Assembly: GCA_018816865.1 (NCBI GenBank)
Contig: JAHIUW010000025.1
Location: 1-64,000 of the forward strand
Origin: Pseudomonadota bacterium
Lineage (GTDB): Bacteria; Desulfobacterota; Desulfovibrionia; Desulfovibrionales; Desulfovibrionaceae
Direction: 5' to 3'
DNA: 64,000 bases
Translations under genes and position numbers: made by a program
In this document: positions 1-8,258 of the stretch, one piece after another
Layout: each line of letters begins with the position of its first letter
How positions within the stretch are numbered: position 1 is the stretch's first letter
Notes under the pieces: model-generated
Databases searched by the model: none
Seen by the model: only the letters and a program-made list of their open reading frames with translations
Told to the model about the DNA's origin: nothing

Positions 1-30
1 GAGCCAGGATCAAACTCTCCAGTTGAAGAG
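1..30 (-). rRNA. rrs: 16S rRNA, 5' end only
   Basis: The first bases are the reverse complement of the nearly universal 16S start, reading GGAGAGTTTGATCCTGGCTC on the minus strand. Only about 27 to 30 bases of the mature gene lie here; the rest is left of the window. The exact mature 5' end is estimated by analogy with other 16S genes. The leader, boxA-like site and promoter array to its right all read in the same direction. Confidence 0.92.
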
Positions 31-80
31 TATTTGATCACGATTCCTGTTTTAGAATCGCAAAGCAAGCTTTCCAGAAT

Positions 81-95
81 GTCTGCATAGCAGAC
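81..95 (-). other. small hairpin in the 16S leader
   Basis: On the minus strand GTCTGC and GCAGAC form a 6 bp stem with a 3 base loop between boxA and the 16S start. It could belong to the leader processing structure. The evidence is the inverted repeat alone. Confidence 0.4.
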
Positions 96-123
96 CTTTA
101 TAATTTCCTAACTCGCTATTTAA

Positions 124-135
124 TTGTCAAAGAAC
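124..135 (-). promoter_or_regulatory. boxA-like antitermination site in the rRNA leader
   Basis: The minus strand reads GTTCTTTGACAA about 95 bases before the 16S start. This resembles the boxA element of bacterial rRNA leaders, which recruits NusB/NusE for antitermination. Its place between the last promoter and 16S is as expected. The TTGACA inside it has no matching -10 at a normal distance, so I do not read it as another promoter. Confidence 0.65.
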
Positions 136-177
136 CTTCCCACCGGAGTGGTACCCTGAGCTTCAGGGCGGACGAAT

Positions 178-206
178 AATGTAACCCTCTTATGGAAGTG
201 AGTCAA
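178..206 (-). promoter_or_regulatory. rrn promoter P5 (closest to 16S)
   Basis: Minus strand -35 TTGACT (201-206), a 17 base spacer, and -10 TACATT (178-183). It is the last member of a regularly spaced array. Initiation about 7 bases after the -10 would give a leader of roughly 140 bases before 16S. Confidence 0.75.
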
Positions 207-259
207 CACCGTTTCGCTTTTTTCAAGGTGCCGCAAACTTTCGTTTGTGGCGAGGGCCG

Positions 260-288
260 TTTTTAACCGGAACAACTTGTCCCGTCAA
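260..288 (-). promoter_or_regulatory. rrn promoter P4
   Basis: Minus strand -35 TTGACG (283-288), a 17 base spacer, and -10 TAAAAA (260-265), followed by a GC-rich discriminator CGGCCCTCGCC. It lies 82 bases upstream of P5 and shares flanking sequence with P3 and P2, so these units look like tandem duplications. Confidence 0.8.
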
Positions 289-349
289 CCCTTTCCGGAA
301 GTTTCTTTCCGGTGCCCGGAGGGAGTAACCTCCCTTTGGGCGAGGGGTG

Positions 350-378
350 TTTCTACTTGGAAGCAGTGCCTCCGTCAA
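350..378 (-). promoter_or_regulatory. rrn promoter P3
   Basis: Minus strand -35 TTGACG (373-378), a 17 base spacer, and -10 TAGAAA (350-355), followed by CACCCCTCGCC. It is exactly 90 bases from P4. The GC-rich discriminator is typical of promoters under growth-rate or ppGpp control. Confidence 0.8.
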
Positions 379-439
379 CCCCTTTCTGGAACTCTTTTTG
401 AAAGAGTTTGCAGGACCTTGGCCCTTGCAACAGAGAGGC

Positions 440-468
440 GTTTTAGCCGGACGAGCCGACCGCGTCAA
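440..468 (-). promoter_or_regulatory. rrn promoter P2
   Basis: Minus strand -35 TTGACG (463-468), a 17 base spacer, and -10 TAAAAC (440-445), followed by GCCTCTCTG. It is again exactly 90 bases from its neighbour P3. Confidence 0.78.
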
Positions 469-537
469 CCTCTATTTCCTTTGTTTTCAAATCCGCTCTG
501 CAGGTGGCCGGTCAGGCCCTCGTCAGCGCGGATGTGG

Positions 538-566
538 TTTATGACTGAACACTCAGCCAAGGTCAA
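538..566 (-). promoter_or_regulatory. possible rrn promoter P1 (most distal)
   Basis: Minus strand -35 TTGACC (561-566), a 17 base spacer, and -10 CATAAA (538-543). It lies 98 bases upstream of P2. The -10 is weaker and the flanks do not obviously match the P2-P4 units, so it is the least certain member of the array. Confidence 0.5.
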
Positions 567-621
567 CATGATTTTACGAAAGAACCCAGACAAAGAACTC
601 AACATCCTGAAATAGTGGATA

Positions 622-650
622 ATAAAAGGGGCAGCCTGCCTTTGACTGCC
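622..650 (-). terminator. Rho-independent terminator after the pseudouridine synthase gene
   Basis: On the minus strand GGGCAG, an 11 base loop and CTGCCC are followed by CTTTTATTAT. It separates the upstream pseudouridine synthase transcript from the rRNA promoters. Confidence 0.7.
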
Positions 651-725
651 CATTATCATTATATATGCTTTTAAAAGTCGCAAAGGACTGGGCTCCTCCA
701 CCGTTGTTTTGGCGGTTCACCAGAG

Positions 726-1613
726 TCAGATCGTCTCCTTGTCCAAGCCCCATTGGTCCCATTCCGACCACTCCGGAACAACCATGGTCTCGAATTCCGG
801 CAGGCTCACGCGGACATGGTGCAGATACATCCGCTCCCCTTCCGTGCCCACGCCGTACAAGGGATCGCCCACGATCACATAACCCACAGCCGCCAAATGG
901 GCCCGGATCTGGTGGCGGGCCCCCATGGTGATTTTCACCCGCACCAGGGTCGTGCCCGTGTCCTGGAAGCGCAGAAGCGGCTCCACGCTGGTCCGCCGCA
1001 AGAAGCTGTAGTCGTCATGATCCCGGACACGCACTTTTTTACGGTCTGCCGTATCCAGGGCTCGGGCCACCGTGAAGGGTTCCGAAACGTCCCCAAGGAC
1101 CAAGGCCAGATAGGTCTTCTCCACCTGTCCGGCGTTTTCCAATTCCTTGTAGCGAGCCTCTGCCTCTTCGGACAGGGCCACGAGCACAAGCCCGGACGTC
1201 GGCAGATCCAGTCTGTTCAACAGCCGGGCATGCTGTCCCGGCCACAGCGCCGGCAAGGCACCTTCCACCGTGAGGCCAGGCCGTCCGGCGATGGTGGCGG
1301 AATGCACCCCGGCGGGCTTGAGCACAGCCGCCATGAAGCCGCTTTTCTGCCCCACCACCCGCACCCCTTCGGGCACCTGCGTCGGGATCTCTTCGACGGC
1401 TGTAGCCTCCAAAGCGCACAGCGACAGTTCCTGCCCAGCCTGAACGCGATAACCCTTGGGACGCGGATAACCGTTCACCAATACTATATAATGTTCCCAA
1501 GCCCGCCTGCGCTCCCGAATCCCCGCCTGGGGGAGCAGAAGCTCCAGTGCCTGGTCCAAACGCTTCCCATGCCAGTCTGCGGGCACCGTGGCCCGCTCAA
1601 GAAAGTTGCTCAT
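726..1613 (-). CDS. RluA-family RNA pseudouridine synthase
   Basis: This 295 residue protein isomerises uridine to pseudouridine in ribosomal or transfer RNA. The family's catalytic segment is visible as LLNRLDLPTSGLVLVAL, with the aspartate of RLD as nucleophile; the usual HRLD is NRLD here. A basic N-terminal part resembles an S4-like RNA-binding domain (GKRLDQALELLLP and a NGYPRPKGYRV segment). I prefer the ATG that gives MSNFLERATV; a TTG 36 bases upstream is open but has no clear ribosome site. Target uridine and exact subfamily (RluA, C or D) cannot be decided. It is a single-gene unit ended by a terminator before the rRNA promoters. Confidence 0.85.
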   Translation of the reverse strand: MSNFLERATVPADWHGKRLDQALELLLPQAGIRERRRAWEHYIVLVNGYPRPKGYRVQAGQELSLCALEATAVEEIPTQVPEGVRVVGQKSGFMAAVLKPAGVHSATIAGRPGLTVEGALPALWPGQHARLLNRLDLPTSGLVLVALSEEAEARYKELENAGQVEKTYLALVLGDVSEPFTVARALDTADRKKVRVRDHDDYSFLRRTSVEPLLRFQDTGTTLVRVKITMGARHQIRAHLAAVGYVIVGDPLYGVGTEGERMYLHHVRVSLPEFETMVVPEWSEWDQWGLDKETI

Positions 1614-1747
1614 GCCTGCACTTGTAGCCCGCTTCGCTCCCCTTGCCAAGGCTCAGCAGCCACCCATCAGCCCAAGAGGCCACCCCTCCTTGATCCGCAC
1701 GCCACCAGGCCTTCAGCCCCGGACACTGCCCCTCCCAAACCAAAACA

Positions 1748-1775
1748 CCGACGCCCCCCCAAAGGGAGGCGTCGG
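1748..1775 (-). terminator. probable terminator after the 1.8-2.8 kb gene pair
   Basis: CCGACGCC pairs with GGCGTCGG, with an inner CCC/GGG and an AAA loop. On the minus strand the stem is followed by GTGTTTTGGTTT. The tract is imperfect, so termination strength is uncertain. The plus side has no T run. Confidence 0.5.
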
Positions 1776-1831
1776 CCGAAGGATAGAGACACACCAGGGA
1801 CTTTGCCCGCACGCCGTATCGGCGCGCCAAA

Positions 1832-2188
1832 CTAGCCCTGTTTACTGACGAAACGGCTGTAGAGCGGCGTAAACTTCGTGGACCTGTGATAGCCCGCCAG
1901 CCGACGCCCCTGTTTCTTGATGCGCGACAGGTCTTCAGCCAGATTGCTGTGCAGGGTCCGTGCCTCGCGGGACAACTTGCCCTGCAGCGATTTCAGTTTC
2001 TGCAGCTTGTCCAGCAGATCTTCCACACTGACCTGTTCCGTCTCCCTGAGGAGCCAAGCTTCCTCAATGAGACGCCCGCGCTCCTGAGCCACTACTTCGA
2101 TGCTTTCGATCTCGCCGGCGGCGAGGCACTCGAGTTCACGCTCTCCAGCATCCAGGGCCTGCTCAAGCAGGTTCAGGCATTGCGGCAT
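1832..2188 (-). CDS. small helical protein, flagellar-chaperone-like (uncertain)
   Basis: This 118 residue protein is almost wholly alpha-helical and charged, with coiled-coil-like heptads (LLEQALDAGERELECLAAGE, then RLIEEAWLLRETEQ) and a basic C-terminal tail. Size and helix pattern recall FlgN/FliT-type export chaperones, but no diagnostic residue confirms this. The start MPQCLNLLEQ follows AAGGCGG; an upstream in-frame extension lies within the preceding gene and is rejected. Its ATG is one base after the stop of the upstream gene, so the two are cotranscribed and probably translationally coupled. Function unknown. Confidence 0.6.
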   Translation of the reverse strand: MPQCLNLLEQALDAGERELECLAAGEIESIEVVAQERGRLIEEAWLLRETEQVSVEDLLDKLQKLKSLQGKLSREARTLHSNLAEDLSRIKKQGRRLAGYHRSTKFTPLYSRFVSKQG

Positions 2189-2189
2189 A

Positions 2190-2798
2190 CTACGCCGCCT
2201 TGGATGCATCGCGAATGTCTTCGCGCACCTCGGCGATGACCTTCTTCCACTTTTCAACGCTGGCGAGGAACTCGTATTCCAGCAAGTCGGCCAGCAGAAT
2301 CCAGTCCTCATTCTCGCTGACTTCGATCATCTCGCTGAACAGCGCCGTGATCTCTTCGATGTTGGTGTGCATGGTTTCGCGATCTTTCAAGCTGAACTCA
2401 TCGCGCAGCACGCCGATCATGCCCAGGAAATCGCGGGTCACGTCCAGCAGGTCCTGGTACAGTTCCAGGGCCTCGGCATCGTCACCCCGGCGGAACTGGT
2501 CAGCCACCGTCCGGCACCCGTGGCCCATGAGGCTCACGACCTTATACAGCTCGCGAGTGATGTTCACGGCCATCTCCGGAACGGGCATGCTGACAATCTC
2601 CACGCTCTCGATCTCTTCGGTGGAAATGTCCTCCGCCTGGTGCGGATAGATCTCGGAAAAAGCTTCCTTGTTCACGAAGACGTCGGTGACCATCCTGTTG
2701 TCCAGGGTGCCGCCCTCCATCACCTTAACCAGCAGATCTTCGAGATTACTGAAGTTATTGACCTTCAGACCGGTCTCTTGCCCATCGATAACAATCAT
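2190..2798 (-). CDS. conserved hypothetical protein paired with the small helical protein
   Basis: This 202 residue protein starts at MIVIDGQETG behind GGAGGAG, which decides the start against a longer reading. The N-terminal 60 residues look like a small beta-rich fold (GLKVNNFSNLEDLLVKVM), and the rest is acidic and helical (EDWILLADLLEYEFL near the C-terminus). There is no signal peptide, membrane segment or catalytic motif. I do not recognise a named family; a protein of this style may be conserved in Desulfovibrio. It is the first gene of a two-gene operon with a downstream helical, chaperone-like partner, which suggests a shared structural or assembly task. Confidence 0.65.
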   Translation of the reverse strand: MIVIDGQETGLKVNNFSNLEDLLVKVMEGGTLDNRMVTDVFVNKEAFSEIYPHQAEDISTEEIESVEIVSMPVPEMAVNITRELYKVVSLMGHGCRTVADQFRRGDDAEALELYQDLLDVTRDFLGMIGVLRDEFSLKDRETMHTNIEEITALFSEMIEVSENEDWILLADLLEYEFLASVEKWKKVIAEVREDIRDASKAA

Positions 2799-2877
2799 CT
2801 CTCTCCTCCTTACAAAGGGAAAATATGTACGCAAATCATGCGTCAAACACTTTCATACAAGTATCATGCCAGCCTAT

Positions 2878-4428
2878 TCACAAACACCGTCTCCAGACCT
2901 CGACCAACCTGGAATACCGCTTGATCAACGCCGAAAGCATCGCAAAATCACTGACCATGGACTGGGACTCCTGATGCCACATGTCTCCCAAGACCGAGAA
3001 CAGGGGGGCTTCGGCCAGCAGGGCCGTCACCCGCTCGAAATTCCCAAGGAATTTGTTCTTGACCATGGGCAGAGGCACCTGCGCCAAGGCTGTGGCCTGT
3101 TCTCCCATCAGAAATAGCAGCTGCCCGGCCTGCCCCAGGACCCTACTCGCTGAATCGGTGACTTCCGCAGAAAGAAGAGAAGCCTTGCGGGGAGGAATCG
3201 GCTCCACCTCGTCGAGAAATTGACGGTAGAAATGGCGCTGCAAATGAACCCAGGATGTCCTGTCGACATCCTCATGGCCGGACAACGATTCAAGCCCCAT
3301 GGTCCCGTCAGGCTGCACCACTGTCTTCCAGACACGGACACCTGTCGAAGCGGGAGCTTTGGCGGCCCACTGGCCTGTCTCAATGAAAGCCCTTATATAA
3401 TGATAGAGGGCATCGGGTTTAACCATTGACCGGCAGGCGTGATCGATCTGGCAACGGTGTCGAAATCCGCAGGGATGGCAGTCCAGGTCAGCCTCAACAC
3501 ACAGACTTCCTGCTGCGTAGGGGCCGGTATCCCAGGGCTGGGCCGTCACCAGAAACACGGCGCAGACAGGTGTGCCCAGTCCTGCGGCCAGATGCATGGT
3601 TCCCGTGTCATTGGTGACCAGCAGGTGCATCTCGGTCAGAACCGCGGCCAGTTGAGTCAGATTCGTGGCGCCGATCAGATTGATATGCGGACAGGAGGCC
3701 TCCCTGGCAAAGCGCTCTCCCAAGTCAACCTCGGCCTGCGTCCCCAGGAGCACCGGCATCAAGCCCTGCTCGTTCCAGATCCTCATGGCCAGAGCCGCGA
3801 AATGTCCAATCGGCCAGCGGCGCTTGTCATCGCTGGCACCCAGTTGCAACGCGACATACCCCGAAGCCTGCCCCTTGGATACGGCCTCAAGACGGGCCTG
3901 CATCTCGGCCTTGGCCTCAATCGTGGGTTCCGCCAGGCGATAGGTCCGCTCGCCGGCACCCAATCCGGACACCCGCCAGAACTGATCCACCAGATTATAC
4001 GGGCTACAGCCCCGGCTACGGGAGGATACCTGCAAAAACGCCGCCCAGGGCGATGAATTCACAGCAAAGCCGAATTCGTCCATGGCAAAGCCCTGCACAT
4101 CCTCCGTCGCAAAGCGGCTGAGCAAACGTCCCGGCAGCGTGGCCGTCAGATTCACCACGCGCTCTGGCGCGAAGGAGTGCAACTCCTCCCCGCCCCACTG
4201 CCAAAACAGATTCAGGGCGCTCTGCCAATCCGCATCCAGACGCGCCAAAAGCGCCGCGCCGGGCAGAGGAAACACCTGATCCACATCGCGCATCAGGGAC
4301 ACTGCCGAGGCAAAATTCTCAAGACACATCAACCCGATTTCATGCCCTTGGGCCTTCAAGCCTGAAATCACGGGCTGGGTCTGCAAAAGATCCCCAAAGC
4401 GGGTCAAATTGATGACGAGGATTCTCAA
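2878..4428 (-). CDS. glycosyltransferase family 9 (heptosyltransferase-like)
   Basis: This 516 residue protein opens with MRILVINLTRFGDLLQTQPV, the usual start of ADP-heptose:LPS heptosyltransferases. A second Rossmann half carries the sugar-nucleotide site (VALQLGASDDKRRWP, then VTNDTGTMHLAAGLGTPVCA). A cysteine cluster (DLDCHPCGFRHRCQIDHAC) follows, as in several relatives. The roughly 150 residue C-terminal extension after residue 370 is helical and not part of the usual 350 residue enzyme. The family adds heptose to the lipopolysaccharide core, though in Desulfovibrio such enzymes may modify other surface polymers. It is monocistronic as far as visible. Confidence 0.85.
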   Translation of the reverse strand: MRILVINLTRFGDLLQTQPVISGLKAQGHEIGLMCLENFASAVSLMRDVDQVFPLPGAALLARLDADWQSALNLFWQWGGEELHSFAPERVVNLTATLPGRLLSRFATEDVQGFAMDEFGFAVNSSPWAAFLQVSSRSRGCSPYNLVDQFWRVSGLGAGERTYRLAEPTIEAKAEMQARLEAVSKGQASGYVALQLGASDDKRRWPIGHFAALAMRIWNEQGLMPVLLGTQAEVDLGERFAREASCPHINLIGATNLTQLAAVLTEMHLLVTNDTGTMHLAAGLGTPVCAVFLVTAQPWDTGPYAAGSLCVEADLDCHPCGFRHRCQIDHACRSMVKPDALYHYIRAFIETGQWAAKAPASTGVRVWKTVVQPDGTMGLESLSGHEDVDRTSWVHLQRHFYRQFLDEVEPIPPRKASLLSAEVTDSASRVLGQAGQLLFLMGEQATALAQVPLPMVKNKFLGNFERVTALLAEAPLFSVLGDMWHQESQSMVSDFAMLSALIKRYSRLVEVWRRCL

Positions 4429-4714
4429 GAATAAATTCCTTTATAATCAGTACATTGAAGTTCAGGAACCACCGCAACTCAGCAAACATGGCTCCAGGAT
4501 GATGAACCTTGGGGGGCAGCAATCAAGAAGCGGGCCAATCCCGTGCCCACAGCTCTGCCGTGGGCGAAGCTTGCAATCCAATGGGTCCTGCAATACCTTT
4601 CCTCATCTGAATCAAATCAACTAGGCAAGGAGCGGAGCGCGGATCGACAACCGACCCCACCCCGCCCAGCACACATTTCGTCGATCAACCCGTCAAACCG
4701 GAGGCACCTCCATT

Positions 4715-6034
4715 ATGGCACTGTTCACCAAGCAAGAAGCTCTCGACTACCACTCCTTGGGCCGCAAGGGGAAAATCGAGGTCATTCCCGTCAAGCCTTG
4801 CCGCACCCAGAAAGACCTTTCCCTGGCCTATTCCCCGGGCGTGGCCCACCCCTGCCTGGAGATTGCCGCCGACCCGTCCAAGTCCTTCGAGTACACCAGC
4901 CGCGGCAACTTGGTGGCCGTGGTCTCCAACGGCACCGCCGTTCTGGGCCTGGGCAACATTGGCGCCGCCGCCGGCAAGCCCGTGATGGAGGGCAAGGGAG
5001 TCCTCTTCAAATCCTTCGCGGACATCGACGTCTACGACATCAACCTCGCCACCGAGGACCCCGACAAGATCATCGAGACCGTGAAACTCATGGAACCCAC
5101 CTTCGGCGGGATCAACCTCGAAGACATCAAGGCCCCTGAATGCTTCTACATCGAGGAGCGGCTCAAGGCCGAGATGAACATCCCGGTGTTTCATGACGAC
5201 CAGCACGGCACGGCCATCATCTCGGGCGCCGGCATCATCAACGCCCTGGAGATCAGCGGCAAGAAGATCGAAGATCTGAAGCTCATCGTCTCCGGCGCGG
5301 GTGCGGGCGCCATCGCCTGCACCAAGTTCTATGTGAGCATGGGCATCCGCAAAGAAAACGTCTTCATGTTTGACTCGCGCGGCCTGCTGCACAAGGGACG
5401 TGCCGGTCTGAACCCCCAAAAACAATTCTTCGCCCAGGACAAGGACCATGGCAGCCTGGCCGATTGCATGAAGGGCGCGGACATGTTCCTGGGCCTGTCG
5501 GTGAAGGACGCCATCAACAAGGACATGGTCAAGTCCATGGGCAAGGCCCCCATCATCTTCGCCTGCGCCAACCCGGACCCGGAAATCACCTACCCGGACG
5601 CCAAGGAGGCCCGCCCCGAGTGCATCATGGGCACCGGGCGCTCCGACTACCCCAACCAGATCAACAACGTGCTGGGCTTCCCCTCCATCTTCCGTGGCGC
5701 ACTGGACACCCGTGCCACCGCCATCAACGAGGAAATGAAACTGGCCGCCGCCAAATCCCTGGCCGCCCTGGCCAAGGAGCCGGTCCCGGACGAGATCTGC
5801 GCGATCTATGGACGCAAGCTTGAATTCGGCCCGGACTACATTATCCCCAGCCCGTTCGACCCGCGCGTACTGGAGTGGGAAGCCGCAGCCGTGGCCCAAG
5901 CCGCCATGGATACGGGCGTGGCCACCATCCAGCTGGACATCCCGGAATACAAGAAATCCCTGCGGGCTCGCCTCAAGAAATCCAAGAAGCGCATTGCCCT
6001 GGTCGTCGATGCCTATGGCATGGATTTCGACTAA
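4715..6034 (+). CDS. malic enzyme, NAD(P)-dependent (oxaloacetate-decarboxylating)
   Basis: This 439 residue cytoplasmic enzyme converts malate to pyruvate and CO2 with reduction of NAD(P). Diagnostic stretches are [16 protein letters not shown], the metal and substrate region [12 protein letters not shown], and the dinucleotide fold [30 protein letters not shown] and [19 protein letters not shown] near the C-terminal third are also characteristic. Length matches the short bacterial form without a phosphotransacetylase domain. GGAGG lies 10 bases before the ATG, and a strong terminator follows. With the fumarase and fumarate reductase genes 5 to 10 kb away it could serve malate/fumarate oxidation or NADPH supply. 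Cofactor preference cannot be read from sequence. Confidence 0.95.
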   Translation: MALFTKQEALDYHSLGRKGKIEVIPVKPCRTQKDLSLAYSPGVAHPCLEIAADPSKSFEYTSRGNLVAVVSNGTAVLGLGNIGAAAGKPVMEGKGVLFKSFADIDVYDINLATEDPDKIIETVKLMEPTFGGINLEDIKAPECFYIEERLKAEMNIPVFHDDQHGTAIISGAGIINALEISGKKIEDLKLIVSGAGAGAIACTKFYVSMGIRKENVFMFDSRGLLHKGRAGLNPQKQFFAQDKDHGSLADCMKGADMFLGLSVKDAINKDMVKSMGKAPIIFACANPDPEITYPDAKEARPECIMGTGRSDYPNQINNVLGFPSIFRGALDTRATAINEEMKLAAAKSLAALAKEPVPDEICAIYGRKLEFGPDYIIPSPFDPRVLEWEAAAVAQAAMDTGVATIQLDIPEYKKSLRARLKKSKKRIALVVDAYGMDFD

Positions 6035-6062
6035 ACGATCCAGCCCTCAACTCACTTGCATA

Positions 6063-6088
6063 GGCCGCCCTCCGGGGCGGCCTTTCTT
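6063..6088 (+). terminator. Rho-independent terminator after malic enzyme
   Basis: GGCCGCCC, loop TCCG and GGGCGGCC are followed by TTTCTT, about 30 bases after the malic enzyme stop. Confidence 0.88.
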
Positions 6089-6200
6089 GTCCTATCCAAG
6101 ACAACCATGCAGGAGAGCACCACCTCCCCCAAAGGCTTGCTCAAATCGCTTCACCCATTGTACGATGGAGATGAGTGGTTCTTTTCGGAGGGGGAAACTC

Positions 6201-8183
6201 ATGCAGACAGCTCTGCGTCATGCCAACACCGTCCTGACGGATCGATTCGAAACCATGGCCCAGACCAGGGGACGACCAGAAGCCGTTGTGGACATCAAGC
6301 AAATAGTCACCCTCGGGGTGGACATCATCCTTGAGCGCGCCCAAGGCCGCGCCCTCAATGCAGCCCAAAACATTGTGGTCTCGGCCATTCATTCCGGCCG
6401 GGTGGATCTGCTGGTGGAGGAAATCGCCGCCGATGTCCAGGATCTGTCCAAGGCCCGCAACCAGAAGTATCTGCTGGAGGTCCCCACCCGCCACGGGTCC
6501 CTGACCTTCCTGCCCGACGTCCTGATTCCGGCTGACGAGGCAACTATCCACCGCTGGCAGGGATTCCTGGACAGCTTAAATGCATTCAGCCTGCGCGGTG
6601 AGGACCCGGTCACCTTGCTTCGGGGGCGCATCCCCTTCCGCGAAAAAGTCTGGCTGGGGGATCTTGTTTTTGCTCCTGGACCCTCCGTCACCGTCATCCA
6701 GGATATCCAGGAGGTCAGGGGAAACCTGATGCTGCGCAGCCACACACTGGCCATAAAGCACCAACTCTCCCTGCAGGGCAGCCTGTACATCGACGCCGAT
6801 CAGCTGGGCAATTCCCCGTCCTGCATCAAGGCACTCAAAGGTTATCTGCGTATCTATTCCGAGCGCATCAAGTCCGTCGACGATCTTAACGTCTCAGCAG
6901 AAATCCTGAGAGAATGGGGAGTCACCCAAGGGACACTCATATTTATAAATGATCGCCGCGCTTACCGTTTTCTTGAGGAAGAAGGCCCTGACGGACTCAA
7001 GCTGGCCCTGGTGGAAAGCCCCGGCGGGCAGGACCTGGACATACGCTCCTTGCGCTATCTCTGGAACGGAACCAGCTGGGCGCAGTTCCACCGCAAGCTG
7101 CCACCCGACATCGCCTACCTGCTGCTACGCCAGTTCCGGCATGTCTGCGCCCTCTTGGGTCTGGGCGAAGACTTCATCATCAGGGAGCGAGACGCCGACC
7201 TGTCAGTGGAAGCAAACACGGAACGCATCGTCGCCCTGCTGGACCTGGTCCAGGGCTGTCACAGTACCAAGGCGGCCGAGCAGTTCCCAGAGGAGATACG
7301 GCAACTCGTCGAGACCATCCGAGGGCATTTACTCCGGCTCAAGACCCTGGCCCTCGGCGAAAAACAGGAATTCTACCGGGACATGAGCCAGGTTTCCGAG
7401 GACATCAAGGAGACACTGGACAAACTCAGCGACAGCAAGCTGACGCAAATCGCCCAAGCCATCGGCAACCACTGCTGGCGCATTGATCGCAGAGGATTGA
7501 AGTCCGACAGCGATTATCTCAAGATCCTGGAGGGCGGGGGCCTGGATTTTGGACACGTCCTCGGCACAGCTGGCCGAGCCGTGGTCTTCGTGAACAACCT
7601 CTGCCGCTCCCGCCCCATGCGCGCCCGCGCCGCTGAGGCCATCGCCGATATCCGGCGCGACCTGAAAGAGATCCTTGGACGGACGGCCGAACAGAATCTA
7701 CTCCTGAACCTGCTGAAGTTCCCCGATCATGAGACCATCCAACAACTGTCCATGAAATACCCGGGGCGCAAGCGATTCGTCGAGGATCTGACCAAGCATC
7801 TGGAACTGCTCAACCAGAAGCCCCCCCTCGAATTGCTCCAGGACTTCGCCACACGCCCCTTCAAGACGGTTACGCCAGAGCTGGATGTGGATCGCGCGCT
7901 CCTGCGCCGAGTGCTCTCCCTGGGCAAAGGCACCTTGGACAACATCTTCAGCAGCGACATCCCCGGCTACGGCACCCAGCACGGTCAGCTGCTCATGCTG
8001 GCCCTGGCCGTGAACATGCGCTCTTTCCTGACGGAAGAACTCAAGGGCCTCTCCATGGATACGGACCTGGAGCTGCCCTCTGTGCTCGTAGCACGCATCC
8101 AACACAAGGTGGGGCGCTTTCGCGGGGTCATCCCGGTCTTCAACCGCCTCTGCATCCATCCCGAGAGTACGACTCCGGCCTGA
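6201..8183 (+). CDS. large protein of unknown function (660 residues)
   Basis: Translation starts at MQTALRHANTVL behind GGAGGGGG; a longer upstream reading overlaps malic enzyme in another frame and is rejected. I see no signal peptide or membrane helix. Residues about 150-240 contain short beta repeats (GNLMLRSHTLAIKHQLSLQ, GSLYIDADQLG, KGYLRIYSERIK) that could form a beta-solenoid-like or bactofilin-like section. The C-terminal two thirds are helical. No catalytic motif is recognised. It is a single gene between the malic enzyme terminator and the AraC regulator, with composition like its neighbours, so it is probably a resident gene. Confidence 0.75.
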   Translation: MQTALRHANTVLTDRFETMAQTRGRPEAVVDIKQIVTLGVDIILERAQGRALNAAQNIVVSAIHSGRVDLLVEEIAADVQDLSKARNQKYLLEVPTRHGSLTFLPDVLIPADEATIHRWQGFLDSLNAFSLRGEDPVTLLRGRIPFREKVWLGDLVFAPGPSVTVIQDIQEVRGNLMLRSHTLAIKHQLSLQGSLYIDADQLGNSPSCIKALKGYLRIYSERIKSVDDLNVSAEILREWGVTQGTLIFINDRRAYRFLEEEGPDGLKLALVESPGGQDLDIRSLRYLWNGTSWAQFHRKLPPDIAYLLLRQFRHVCALLGLGEDFIIRERDADLSVEANTERIVALLDLVQGCHSTKAAEQFPEEIRQLVETIRGHLLRLKTLALGEKQEFYRDMSQVSEDIKETLDKLSDSKLTQIAQAIGNHCWRIDRRGLKSDSDYLKILEGGGLDFGHVLGTAGRAVVFVNNLCRSRPMRARAAEAIADIRRDLKEILGRTAEQNLLLNLLKFPDHETIQQLSMKYPGRKRFVEDLTKHLELLNQKPPLELLQDFATRPFKTVTPELDVDRALLRRVLSLGKGTLDNIFSSDIPGYGTQHGQLLMLALAVNMRSFLTEELKGLSMDTDLELPSVLVARIQHKVGRFRGVIPVFNRLCIHPESTTPA

Positions 8184-8258
8184 GTATCCTCTCCGCAAGA
8201 TTTTACAAAACTCCCGACCGTGATTATGCCATGAGCACAGCAAAGACCGGATTAAACC

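Noticed and set aside
124-135. TTGACA in the 16S leader as a sixth promoter
   Set aside because: No -10 at 16-18 bases; it fits boxA better.
753-1835. 360 codon plus-strand frame opposite the pseudouridine synthase
   Set aside because: Composition and lack of domains show it is a shadow.
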